In this document: piece by piece, positions 22,713-32,187 of the stretch
Layout of the letters: each line of letters begins with the position of its first letter
Numbering within the stretch: the stretch's first letter is position 1
From: Plenodomus lindquistii
Taxonomy: Eukaryota > Ascomycota > Dothideomycetes > Pleosporales > Leptosphaeriaceae
Direction: 5' to 3'
Length of the DNA stretch: 64,000 bases
NCBI GenBank assembly: GCA_025504975.1
Contig: JANUWI010000001.1
Coordinates: 3,906,001 to 3,970,000 of the forward strand
Program-made: the position numbers and the translations under genes
Notes under the pieces: generated by a model
Database searches by the model: none
What the model was told of the DNA's origin: nothing
The model's input: the letters and a program-made list of their open reading frames with translations, nothing else

Positions 22713-24750
22713 ATGGCCGAACTACACGATCTGCCACCAGAACTCATGCGCAATGTTTTTGCCTTTGTGAGTCTATTGAAACAGTTCATCGTAGCTTTGC
22801 TAATGCCGCACAGGTGCGACAGAAGAAAGACTTGAGAAATGTGTGCCTGGTAAATTGGGCATTCCATAAACTTGCAGCACCCTTTCTGTGGGAAAGTTTC
22901 ACCACCAACCTTGAGTAGGACCATGAGGGAAGGCAACTATCTGCCTTGGTCAACCCCAGGAGCAATGTGTTACCTTTAATCAAGGAGATCAGCCTGAGCT
23001 TTGGCCCATACGGCCCTCCTTCCTTGGACAATGAAGTAAAGGATGCCCTGTTCGTGTTGGTGTCTGCCTTGCCCCGAGACCAACTCAGGGGGATCGCAAC
23101 GGCTGTCACGATGTCCACGGACACGGTCTGCATGGTATCTCAGATTCAACGTAAACTGGAGCGTGTTGATGTTGCTATCGACGCAAACAGCGAGGATTCC
23201 GACATCGAGATTCTGAGAACCTCACCTTACCTTGGCAATGTAAAATACGCCCTTGTATATATCCGGATGGACGTGACACCGCCTGGTTGTTCGACATCCA
23301 CCGACCTTTGGTGCCTGACGCCCCAAACCCGAAGTACTTGACTCTGAAGGGCGAAGCATCCTTGGACATACAGGCGAAGGTGATTGACATGCCTTTCACG
23401 AGGAACGAGGCGGGACGGATGGGATACCACTTGAAGGAACTAAATCTGAAGCAGCTTATCTTGCCAGATTGCTACTCCCACAGTTCCGACTATATCGACT
23501 TCATGAGGCTGCAAAACCTCGCGATAGTCAATTGTAGTTACCCACAGCCTTTGATATTCAGTATTGCCGAAGCATTCCGCACTGGAACACCAGCTTTGCA
23601 ATCTCTGAAAGTCAGAGCAGACCAGCGTGATCAGGATCCCAGCGAGCTCTCCACCAATTTTGGTCCTAGTCTATCTACTTTGCTTGCTTCCTTTGCAGGG
23701 CTTAATCAGTTGAGAATCCGTACGCAAGGCGACGTGCCACTTGTACCAGTGGCCAGTATTGTAGCTCATGCGGCAACGCTGCAACGCCTTCATATCAATG
23801 TACTGCATTTCGAACTTTGGACTTTGGAATACGAGGAGGCGGAATTGAACACGATTCTCGCGAAATGTGTTCATCTACAGGAGCTAGCGCTCGATATCGA
23901 CATCGCCATACTGGAGAAATGGCAGCGTATCCATCACGACATATTCGCGACGCGGGAGGGTGAGGAGGAAGTTTATGTTCCCTTATGCGAGGCTATCTTG
24001 GTACGTCCTTTCCGGTTAAGAACATCTTGTCAGTGATTCGTGACTGACGACGCGAAGTGAATCATTGCATCGCATCCAGTTCTCCATACATTACGCGTGA
24101 CAGATCCACCATTCATTGCCTGGCCTAGGCGATTTCATCCTGATCGCCAAGAAGACATGGCGGTCCCAGAACCTTGCGTTGATATCGCAGCGGCAATCAT
24201 GAACAATATTGCAACGCAGGCCCTACAAGACCTATGTACCAAAGGATCTCGCATACGTACCATAGATTGGAGCCCTCCTGACCCACTGCGGCCGACCCGC
24301 CTTAGGGACTCCAATGGCCATCAATGGCTAGAGTATGTTTATCGAAAAGACATCATTCTGGATGAGCAGGGCAGGGAGACTATCACTGCGAAGCCGCTCC
24401 CTAACTTTGAGGTGGAGTTTGCGCAGGAGAACATCTTCACCAACTTTTATTTCCATGCAGGTCCACGCAACGAATATCCACAACTGTGCCTGCGCCCATC
24501 TTCGCTGGTCTATATCTGCACCACGACGTATGCGCATGTCCAAGTCAGCTCCTTGGAGAGTTGGTCAAGCAGCCACGATCCCAACAAGTCCAGTCTCAAC
24601 TATTGCAAAGTAAACACAAATAGTCGATGCCACGTTATACTGCGTTTTCGCCGACCTCGTCAGGTTCGACTGTGTCAAGCTGATAAGAGAAACCGTGGAA
24701 CAAATTTTCGCCAGACACCCAGGCTTCCACTTACACTTCAGTCCCCGTAA
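22713..24750 (+). pseudogene. F-box gene copy, decayed tandem duplicate
   Basis: Exon 1 (22713-22766) encodes M-A-E-L-H-D-L-P-P-E-L-M-R-N-V-F-A-F, and after a 47-nt intron exon 2 starts V-R-Q-K-K-D-L-R-N-V-C-L-V-N-W, the same F-box and same intron position as the intact gene. A TAG at 22916-22918 ends the protein after about 52 residues, where CAG would be the simplest original. Near 23270-23282 the frame shifts by one, and another interruption with stops lies at about 24001-24060. Homology to the intact gene then resumes (I-A-S-H-P-V-L-H-T-L) and reaches the C-terminal block S-N-G-H-Q-W-L-E-Y-V-Y-R-K at about 24310-24350. Homology fades after about 24455; the open frame runs on to 24750. The copies have diverged widely, so the duplication is not recent. 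Confidence 0.8.
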
Positions 24751-25255
24751 AGCGTAGGCTAGTACAATTAAAAAGAGATTTTAAGGTGCCTTGTACGAAC
24801 CTCGATCTATACTTGATGATAGCCTCGGTACATTTATCAAATCACCAAAGTATCTATCATGAGCAACCAAAACACGATATAATCCAAAGTGTCCGTCTGC
24901 GTCACTGATATTATTTGATTTCCTCGCCACCGTCAGTCACCTCTCTCCATCCAAAAAGAATGAAACCAAATCTATTTCAAGCTTTTGCTAAGCACTGCTA
25001 TGTCGCCCTCCACCTCTTTCTTCCACAAGAAAAACTAAGCCTACATACATTTCCATCCTATCGATGTCTTTCTACTACCTGCATTGGTAACTCAACTGTC
25101 ACACACCTTACATTGGCCCCTTCTCTACGCCCCCTCCGCCCCTTTCCACTCTCAGCTCACCATTCCACTAAAAGATTTTCCCACCCTCTTCAGCTCACAT
25201 TCACCCCATCTCTATCACGACCAAAAAAAAAGAAACAAGACAAGCGTCTACTAAT
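24751..25255. other. Spacer before tRNA gene
   Basis: No gene seen. The stretch is C/T-rich near 25100-25230 and has a short A-run (about 25223-25232) just 3' of the tRNA on the opposite strand. On the minus strand that run is a T-run about 24 bases past the tRNA, compatible with RNA polymerase III termination. Confidence 0.4.
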
Positions 25256-25366
25256 GGTCACTACGAGGGTCGAACTCGCGACCTTGGCGTTCCTGATATT
25301 GCGAGAGTTCAGTTCTCGTGACTATCAGTATTAGCACCACGCTCTAACCAACTGAGCTAAGCGACC
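25256..25366 (-). tRNA. tRNA-Ile(AAU): tRNA-Ile (anticodon AAU) with a 38-nt intron
   Basis: Read on the minus strand, the 5' half (25366-25329) gives acceptor GGTCGCT, D-arm with box A (TAGCTCAGTTGG) and anticodon stem TGGTG with loop CTAATA. The intron is 25291-25328, directly after base 37. The 3' half (25290-25256) completes the anticodon stem (CGCCA), the T-arm with box B (GAGTTCGACCCTC) and acceptor AGTGACC. The mature length is 73 nt and all stems pair. The anticodon AAT is read as isoleucine. The CCA end is not encoded, as normal in eukaryotes. Confidence 0.93.
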
Positions 25367-25923
25367 GGGTTTGGGAGAAGTCTTCGATGAAGAGATTTTA
25401 TTTTAATCATAATATAAAAGCTCGAATTGGGAAAGCAGAAAGTGAGAAGATGGAAAAAGTGGTTAGCCAGAGATTAATCGACGAGTCTGTGGATGAACCA
25501 TGGAGTTGGTGGGCGCGGGGTACAAAGTGAGTAAGGAAGTGGGGTAGGCGCAGGGAAAGGGTTTTTCACGGGTAGGGTAGGAAGGGCAACTTGATATTTG
25601 CAACCAGACTGACTGAACCTGGGATTCATGAAACGATGGCATATGAATACTCTCTACGGATGCAATAGATATGATTTGATCGTTGAGAACGGGAATAGGG
25701 ATACAATAGTGTGTGATTATATTTGTGTTACTACTAATCTCTTCTCATTTTTCAGCTTCGCCTATTATTTTGAAGTATGTTTGAGGTTATATCGACATAC
25801 TGACGGCACTCATTTATCTCTGAATCGACATGGTTACACGATACAAATGCCATGCCATGCCATGCCACGCCATACACATCGCTATGCTTATATTGCCGTA
25901 AATCTCATCCTCATATATCTCTT
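25367..25923. other. 3' flank of the FCP1-like gene
   Basis: No supported gene. The stretch carries a CATGC microsatellite (about 25851-25870) and AT-rich segments. An ORF across 25628-26281 only overlaps the end of the next gene in another frame. Confidence 0.4.
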
Positions 25924-27783
25924 CTACCAATCCTTTTGCACAGATCCACTCAGGGACACAGCCTGCAGCGACTCAATCGCAACTCTCAACGGCGCCGCAG
26001 CACCAGCGGTTGCCTGCGGCGCATCCCCGTTCTCGTTATCCCTCGGCTCAATCGCGCTCTCAGTCTGCGAGGTGTTTTCAGCGGCTGCTGCATCAATGGC
26101 GGCAAAATTTGCCTGCTTCTTCTTGTTCTTCTTGTTGTTCTTCTTGCCCACCTTGACTGTCAGTTCACCCCCTCCGGCAACCTCATCTGGCCAGTCAAAG
26201 GTCCAGCGTCCGTCGCCGACAAAGGGCGTTGTGCGGATGAAGCGAGACACGTCGTCTTGTTGGCGCAAGACTTCAAGATAGCCGGCGACCTCGCGCAGAG
26301 CATCGCCTTCCATTTGCTCGGGTGTTGCGGCAAACTCGGGGATCTCAAGGAGGTTGTGAGGTTGGGCGTTGGCTTTCAAGGCGGAGTCGTCAATCAAGAC
26401 GGTGTTGTGTTGGCCGAATCGTCCGCCGGCTTCGTAGTCTGGGTGGTGAGATTGAATTGTGGATCGACTCCATACCAGCTTCAAGTTCTTGTATACTTGG
26501 ACATTCTGGCTGTAGAATGTAGGCGACAGACCAAAGGAGTCGCGCGCCCACTGCGCTACAAGTTGCGACCGCAGATCATTGTCCAGTGCCTGGCTCACCA
26601 ACGACTTGACATTGTCCGGCTTCGCGCTCGACCAAACCATGACTTTGAAGTTCTGGAACAGATAGCGCAAGAAGGGCTTGAGGAAGGGTCGTTCGATCAT
26701 CGTCTTTGCGTTCATGTTGGGGCGGAATAGCACTGTGCCATTCAAGTCGAGGATAACGAGCAACGGGCGTGGTGTGTCTATAGCAGATGGCTCTCCTTCG
26801 GCCTGGGCCAGGTAGTCTGCGGTAGGCTGAGGCGCAGGCAGCATGATCTTGCTGTCACCATAGCGGCCCTTCTTCTCGGCTGCAGCACCATTTTGCGCGT
26901 TCGCGTTACTGCATGACTTGTTAATACGGAAACGAGCAGCTTCGTGCGGAGCAACGCAATGGAGGAAGTCATACTCTTTTTGCTTGGATTGGCCATTGGT
27001 GGCAGCCCCCGACTTGATCTTTCTGAGCGGAGGAGTAGACGTCCTGTCGCGTGCGTTAGTACGAGTCCTTCGCGTCCTCAATTCCTTGATGAGGTGCTGG
27101 AATGCATACTGGTAGTCGTCGCCTCTTCCACCATACGGCGTGTTCATCTGTCCATGCATGCCCATGGGCGGCGGACCACGATTGGGGAAGCCTTGCTGCC
27201 GTTGGTTGTATCCTGGAGGTGCGCCATGCATGGGAGGATAGCCAGGCGGTGGCATTCCAAAGGGTGGCGGTCCAGGAGGCATGCCAGGAGGACCATGGTG
27301 TGCGCCTGGAGGGCCTGCGTGCATGCCAGGTGGACCAGGCGGGCCAGGTGGAAACCCAGGAGGGAAGCCAGGAGGCGCGTACGGCGGGCCCTGGTGGTGC
27401 TGGTGGTGCTGGAAGTGCGGCGGCGGCGGCTGGTGTGGCTGACGCTGCTGCTGCTGCATCCACTGGTGGTGCTGCTGTGCCTGGGCCTGCGCTGCCTGGG
27501 GGCCATAGTCGAAGAAGGGCGGCGGGCCAGGGTTCTGGCTGAAGAAGTGAGGCGGCGGTGGAGGCGGCGGCGCAAAGTTGTGCTCCCAGGGCGCATTCAG
27601 AGGCCCTGGGGGGAAGGGAGGCGGCGGTGGGAAGGGCGCGAACTGCTGTGGTGCGGGCGGCTGGTTGTCGAAGCCAGGACAGAAATTTTGCTCGCGACGA
27701 GGGCCATTGCTGGCGGCGGCGCTGTTGTTGCCAAAAGCGCCAGGGCGAAAGGGCACAGCCGTGGGATTCCAGCCCTCGTTCAT
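25924..27783 (-). CDS. FCP1-homology (NIF/HAD) domain protein with Pro/Gly-rich N-terminus
   Basis: Exons (minus) 27110-27783, 26975-27043 and 25924-26908 give 575 residues. Residues 1 to about 210 are low-complexity Pro/Gly/His/Gln-rich. The FCP1-homology domain follows: L-L-V-I-L-D-L-N-G-T (catalytic motif at 302-306), V-M-V-W-S-S-A (motif II) and T-V-L-I-D-D-S (motif III). A Lys/Asn-rich stretch and an acidic tail close the protein. FCP1/SCP proteins dephosphorylate the RNA polymerase II tail or other proteins using DxDxT; here the second Asp is Asn. The two introns are both 66 nt, with GTATGC/GTATGA donors and TACTAAC/ATTAAC branch sites; because each is a multiple of three without stops, a naive ORF reads through them. 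The start M-N-E-G-W-N-P is preferred; the frame is open upstream to about 28158, overlapping the divergent promoter. Confidence 0.82.
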   Translation of the reverse strand: MNEGWNPTAVPFRPGAFGNNSAAASNGPRREQNFCPGFDNQPPAPQQFAPFPPPPPFPPGPLNAPWEHNFAPPPPPPPHFFSQNPGPPPFFDYGPQAAQAQAQQHHQWMQQQQRQPHQPPPPHFQHHQHHQGPPYAPPGFPPGFPPGPPGPPGMHAGPPGAHHGPPGMPPGPPPFGMPPPGYPPMHGAPPGYNQRQQGFPNRGPPPMGMHGQMNTPYGGRGDDYQYAFQHLIKELRTRRTRTNARDRTSTPPLRKIKSGAATNGQSKQKEYDFLHCVAPHEAARFRINKSCSNANAQNGAAAEKKGRYGDSKIMLPAPQPTADYLAQAEGEPSAIDTPRPLLVILDLNGTVLFRPNMNAKTMIERPFLKPFLRYLFQNFKVMVWSSAKPDNVKSLVSQALDNDLRSQLVAQWARDSFGLSPTFYSQNVQVYKNLKLVWSRSTIQSHHPDYEAGGRFGQHNTVLIDDSALKANAQPHNLLEIPEFAATPEQMEGDALREVAGYLEVLRQQDDVSRFIRTTPFVGDGRWTFDWPDEVAGGGELTVKVGKKNNKKNKKKQANFAAIDAAAAENTSQTESAIEPRDNENGDAPQATAGAAAPLRVAIESLQAVSLSGSVQKDW

Positions 27784-28191
27784 GTCGGCGGCGGGAGGGT
27801 CGTCGCGGGGCCGGGCTGGCGCAGTGCTGTCGCGTCGACCGTGGGTGGTCTGGTCGGGCTTGTTAGTGGAAGAAGGTTGGGTTTGGGCACAGTCGTCGTG
27901 GGGGGTCCTGTACCGAGCAGAGGCGACTGTCGCCATGAAGCAAGCGGGGCAGCGGTATGCGACGGGCGGCGAGTCGGGCGCGGGCGGTGAGGGCGCGGGC
28001 GAGGTGAGGCTGGGCCTGTGTGCGGAGCATATATCGTGTGTCCTCCTGCCGCCGTTGTGACTGTTTGTTGGGCGAAGGCTGGCGGTGCCGGTGCCTGGCC
28101 TGGCCCGGCCAAACAAAGCGCCGCAAACATGTGGGGTTCCACCAAAAAGTTGCTGCACTCGACACCCCCATCATTAGTTGCGTCGACGACA
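27784..28191. promoter_or_regulatory. Divergent promoter region of the FCP1-like gene and rrp36
   Basis: 408 bp between two divergent start codons, GC-rich, without a clear TATA box. A shared promoter is inferred from position. The minus-strand frame is open through most of it, so a longer FCP1-like N-terminus cannot be excluded. Confidence 0.5.
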
Positions 28192-29340
28192 ATGCCACTC
28201 TCCACCAAGCTCGACCGCAAGCTGCAGGCTGCAGACGACAGCTCCGATGACGACGAATACTACGACATCTCTGATCGCTCCTCCGAGTCCTTCATTGAGA
28301 CGGGCGAAGGCGGCGAGGTCATGAGTTCAGACGACGACGACGACGACAACGACGACGAACGTCTAGAAAGTGATGAGCAAGTAAGATCTATACAACATGT
28401 CACGGGAGCGCTTCGATTGCTAACAACTTCTAGTCAGAAGCCTCAAACGACGAGCAAGCAAAGGCGCAAATGAGCAAAATCTCATTCGGTGCCCTAGCCA
28501 AAGCACAAGACGCTCTTTCGAAAGAGCAATCCGCCGACCGAAAGCGCAAGCGCGGCGACGAAAATCCAAAATCACAAGAGGACAAGTTGGAGGCGCTAAG
28601 GGCGAGGTTACGGCAGATCAAGGCGGAGAAGGAGGCAAATGCGCCGCCCGCCAAAAAGTCCAAGACTGCTTCATCTAAGAGCAAGGCGAGTCGGGAAGAA
28701 GACGACGATGATGATGAAGATGGCGCCGATTCAGACTCGGACTCGGATGCGCAACCAAAGGCGCGGTCAAGCAAACATGCCCCAGCAGTCCAGTCAAGCA
28801 AGCGCATGGTGTCGCGAAAGCGCAAAGTCGTACATGTCAAGAAGCCCGTGTTTCGAGATCCGCGATTCGACCCAGTGGCAGGTCCAGCACCCGACGAGCA
28901 CACGTTTGACAAGCGATACTCATTCTTGAACGACTATCGAGCTTCAGAAATCGCGGACCTTCGAAGCACCATCAAGAAGACCAAGAACGAGACCGAAAAG
29001 GAGCGACTCAAGAAGAAGCTCCTCTCCATGGAGTCGCAACAAAAGGCTCGAGAGAACAAGGAGAAGCAGCAAAACGTTATACGCGAGCACAAGAAGAAGG
29101 AAAAGGAACTGGTCAAGGACGGCAAGAAGCCATTCTTCTTGAAGAAGTGTACGTCCATCTTCACTGTGTGGCGCAGTCATCTACTAATCCTGTCATGCAG
29201 CCGAGCAAAAGAAGATTGTCTTGATCGACCGCTTCCAGAACATGAAATCCAAGCAGCGCGAACATGTCATCGAGCGTCGCCGCAAGAAGGTCACTGCAAA
29301 GGAACGACGAAACATGCCAGACGACCGTCGCACTGCATAA
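28192..29340 (+). CDS. rrp36: rRNA biogenesis protein RRP36
   Basis: Exons 28192-28380, 28434-29148 and 29201-29340 join in phase to 347 residues. The introns (53 and 52 nt) have donors GTAAGA and GTACGT and branch sites GCTAAC and CTAAT. The N-terminal third is acidic with Asp/Ser runs, then charged helical segments with Lys-rich nuclear signals. The conserved domain begins P-V-F-R-D-P-R-F-D, followed by F-D-K-R-Y-S-F-L-N-D-Y-R, a long coiled K/E/R helix, D-G-K-K-P-F-F-L-K-K, and across the last splice S-E-Q-K-K-I-V-L-I-D-R-F. It ends with a basic tail. RRP36 acts in the nucleolus in early cleavages of pre-rRNA leading to 18S rRNA. It is divergent from the FCP1-like gene. Confidence 0.94.
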
Positions 29341-30032
29341 TGGCAGCTCTCTCCGCGCTTACCCAGGCAGAATCATCCCATCTACAGATACCCACATATA
29401 TAGTTCCAGCCATTCCAAGCAATGACAGCATTCTCTCGCCATGGCCGCGCCGCTCCGGCACAGCATCCCGAACCCACCTTCGCTTCTAGCTTTCTTGAAA
29501 CACCTGTTCTCTCTCCCAATCTCCTTTCAGTTCCGCGGCAAGCAACTTTCCACTTTGCGCAAGCTTTCCCCGAATCGAAATGACAGCAAAGCGCCCAAAT
29601 CGTAACCGGAAAGCCAAATCGCATGCACATTGGGTCTGGATCTCCAAGATCCTTGATGTGCGGACAAACTAGACGGGGATGTTGCAGGACGGGACAGGGG
29701 TGTCTTACAAGGAAACGTGCCGCTGCAACAACTCCACTTCGTCAATGTCTACGTCATTTTGCCTTTCCTGTGACCAACACAACCTGTGTGTGAGTGTGTC
29801 CCAGCCTCCCTGGTGTTGCCTATTAAGTTGGCACTGCCACACCTGCAAACAGATTTTGCGTTTTGTCGTTTGATATCCTTTTTTCCATCTTCTTTGTTCG
29901 TGAGCTTTTTTACAAGCTATTATTCCCGTTTCGCTAGCCGACCGTTAATACCGCCGCATCATTCGTGATCACCTTCAACACCTTAGTACTAGTTTACGCA
30001 AGTCGCAACGCCCAATCGATTCACTGATCGTC
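29341..30032. other. Promoter/UTR region before BTB gene
   Basis: About 690 bp between rrp36 and the BTB gene, both plus strand. The end is T- and C-rich, usual for fungal promoters. No gene is supported; ORFs here lack recognisable domains. Confidence 0.45.
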
Positions 30033-31086
30033 ATGTCCAACGTTCAGGAAAAACCGCTCAATGAGTATGTTCCTCCAATCCATTTACCAAGATCACATTT
30101 CGCGATAACGCATCGCATCGCGTCGCATTCGCACCCATCCATCCATCCCTCATAAATCCATCTAACACCGTCCACCCAGGCTCCTCTCCCGCTCCATGGT
30201 CGACATCTACATCGGCCCTTCCAACACCCACTGGATCCTCCACGAAAAACTCCTCTGCCACCACTCCCCCTTCTTCCGCAAAATCTTCTACTCAAAAACC
30301 TCCACGCACTCGACCACGCAATCCTTCGGCCTCCCCGACGAAGAAGACACGCCCTTCAAAACCTTTGTTGGCTGGCTATACAGCTCCTCCCTCCCGATCC
30401 CGCGCGAAGAAGCCGATCTAGGAACATGTTTCGACCTGTACCTCATGGCTGAGAAATTCGAGATACCGGCTCTCATCGCAGATGTATTGCAAGTTGTACG
30501 CGAGTGGTATAAATACAGCGATACGTACCCTGGCCTCCGCCGCGTACAATACATCTACGCAAATACGGAAGAAGGAAGTCCAATGCGGCATATGCTCGTA
30601 CATAGTGTAGCGCGACTGATGGTGTTGGAAAAAGGGATCCCAGCGCATTGGGACAAGGCGTTGCGCAAGAATGGACAGTTGGCTGTGGACATTATACGTG
30701 CGATTCAGGAGTGGAGACTGGATGAGGAGGTTGTGCCTGATGCGAGGGAGGAGCCGGAGTTGGGGGAGGAGTTGGTTGATGTGCAAGAGGAGACGGAGAG
30801 GTTGGATGAGGGGGCGCAGAGGGAGATTGATGGGGAAGGGGTAAGGGATGGGGAGGCGGATGAGGCGGATGATAGTGAGGTTACGGTTGTGGAGAGTCCG
30901 ATTGGGGAGGGCGGTAAGAAGCAGGGACAGACGAAGGAGAAGAATACCGCCGCCGACGATAAATCAAAGACTGCGTCACCCGACACAAAACAAAAGCCTG
31001 CAAACCTCGCCAAGGACTTTCAAAAATTCAGCCTAAACGAAGTCCCAAATGGTATTGAGCGCGGAGACTTTGGCACACTGGCTTAG
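30033..31086 (+). CDS. BTB/POZ-domain protein
   Basis: Exons 30033-30064 and 30180-31086 give 312 residues; the 115-nt intron has a GTATGT-like donor and a TCTAAC branch site. The BTB fold is readable from about residue 17: V-D-I-Y-I-G-P, W-I-L-H-E-K-L-L-C-H-H-S-P-F-F-R-K-I-F (the core helix pair), P-F-K-T-F-V-G-W-L-Y, and L-Y-L-M-A-E-K-F-E-I-P-A-L. After about residue 200 the protein is a disordered, strongly acidic (Glu/Asp) tail. BTB domains dimerise or link targets to Cullin 3. Many fungal members are of unknown function, and nothing here identifies the target. The tiny first exon of ten and two-thirds codons is typical of this fungal family. Confidence 0.88.
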
Positions 31087-32135
31087 TATCGTCGTTCGTC
31101 GTCGTCGTCGTCCATGTCGTCGTCACTACACAACACATTACCAAAAAAAAAGTACGCAAAGGAAGTTAGCTCTTCGTTAGCTCTGTTGTTGTTGTTCCTG
31201 GAGAGTATAATAGGAAAGAGCAGAGGAGGAGACATTTTTCCCATGGTATCGGCTAAATTTGGGCATTTTCATGTTCATTGCGCGTACGGATGGGTATTTA
31301 GGGTATTGGCGTGCGTCTGGGATATGTTTTTACATGACGGATTTTCTTTTTCCTATTTTTCCTATTTGGTTGTTTTCTGACTTGGAGGAGGAGGGCACGG
31401 CAGGAGAACGTAAAAGGGTGTATTGGTATTGTCCAGCAGGTAGGCAGTTAGCTAGTTTGTGGTTTAGTTTAGTATAGTTTTAGTTTAGTTGTAATTGTCC
31501 TTTCATCATTACTATTCGTTGATCAATCGTGTTTTACTACTCTGGCTCGTTTGCATAGCGATATGGTACGTAGCAGCACTACTCGGTTCATGCTTGCTCA
31601 CACGCGTATAATTGAGCTGACGATAGCGTCGCCGTCGTGGAGAAGCAGCGTTTGTTTCACTCAATATTGAGGCACTGCTGCCTTGGACGAGTCCACAAGT
31701 TGTGTTGATTCCCTAGAGGACTATGGTATTTGTCTCGAGCAGGTAATGACACTACAACGATTGTCAGAGTCTGCTTGACTCTGTGGCATCGTGATACTAT
31801 GACGTTCGCAGGCAATGTCCTGGTGCAGGACCTCTGCTTGAACCTCGGCTTGTGCTACATGGTGCGGTTACAGCATACTCCAGCGCCATGGTTCATCGTG
31901 TAGTGTAAGTTCTCAACATAGGCAAGATACCGAAATCGCTGTTGCTTCGCAGGCATTTGAAAGTGCATACAGGTTGGTAGAAGTGACGTTTTGTTTCCGC
32001 TCAGTGTGACAGATTCGAAAAGATCGCCATGGTGTGATTGAGCGATGCATCTCGAGTCCACAGCAAAGCAAGAGCATTCAACATGGCCGTCTTCTACCCC
32101 ATCGAGCCCGAGAGAGTGTAGTCTTTGTATGACAG

Positions 32136-32187
32136 CATCATCATCAATCATCATCATCATCATCATCATCATCAACAACAACAACAA
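32136..32187. repeat. TCA/CAA microsatellite
   Basis: A (TCA)n run that changes to a (CAA)n run, about 52 bp in total. Its minus-strand translation gives the run of Met seen in a spurious ORF. Confidence 0.85.

Noticed and set aside
26944..27990. 348-residue plus-strand ORF
   Set aside because: Antisense of the Pro/Gly-rich FCP1-like N-terminus; Arg/Trp/Gly composition typical of shadow frames.
28020..28191. Upstream extension of rrp36
   Set aside because: The frame is open but the ATG at 28192 gives the usual acidic start; the extension lies in the promoter and has no family-like sequence.
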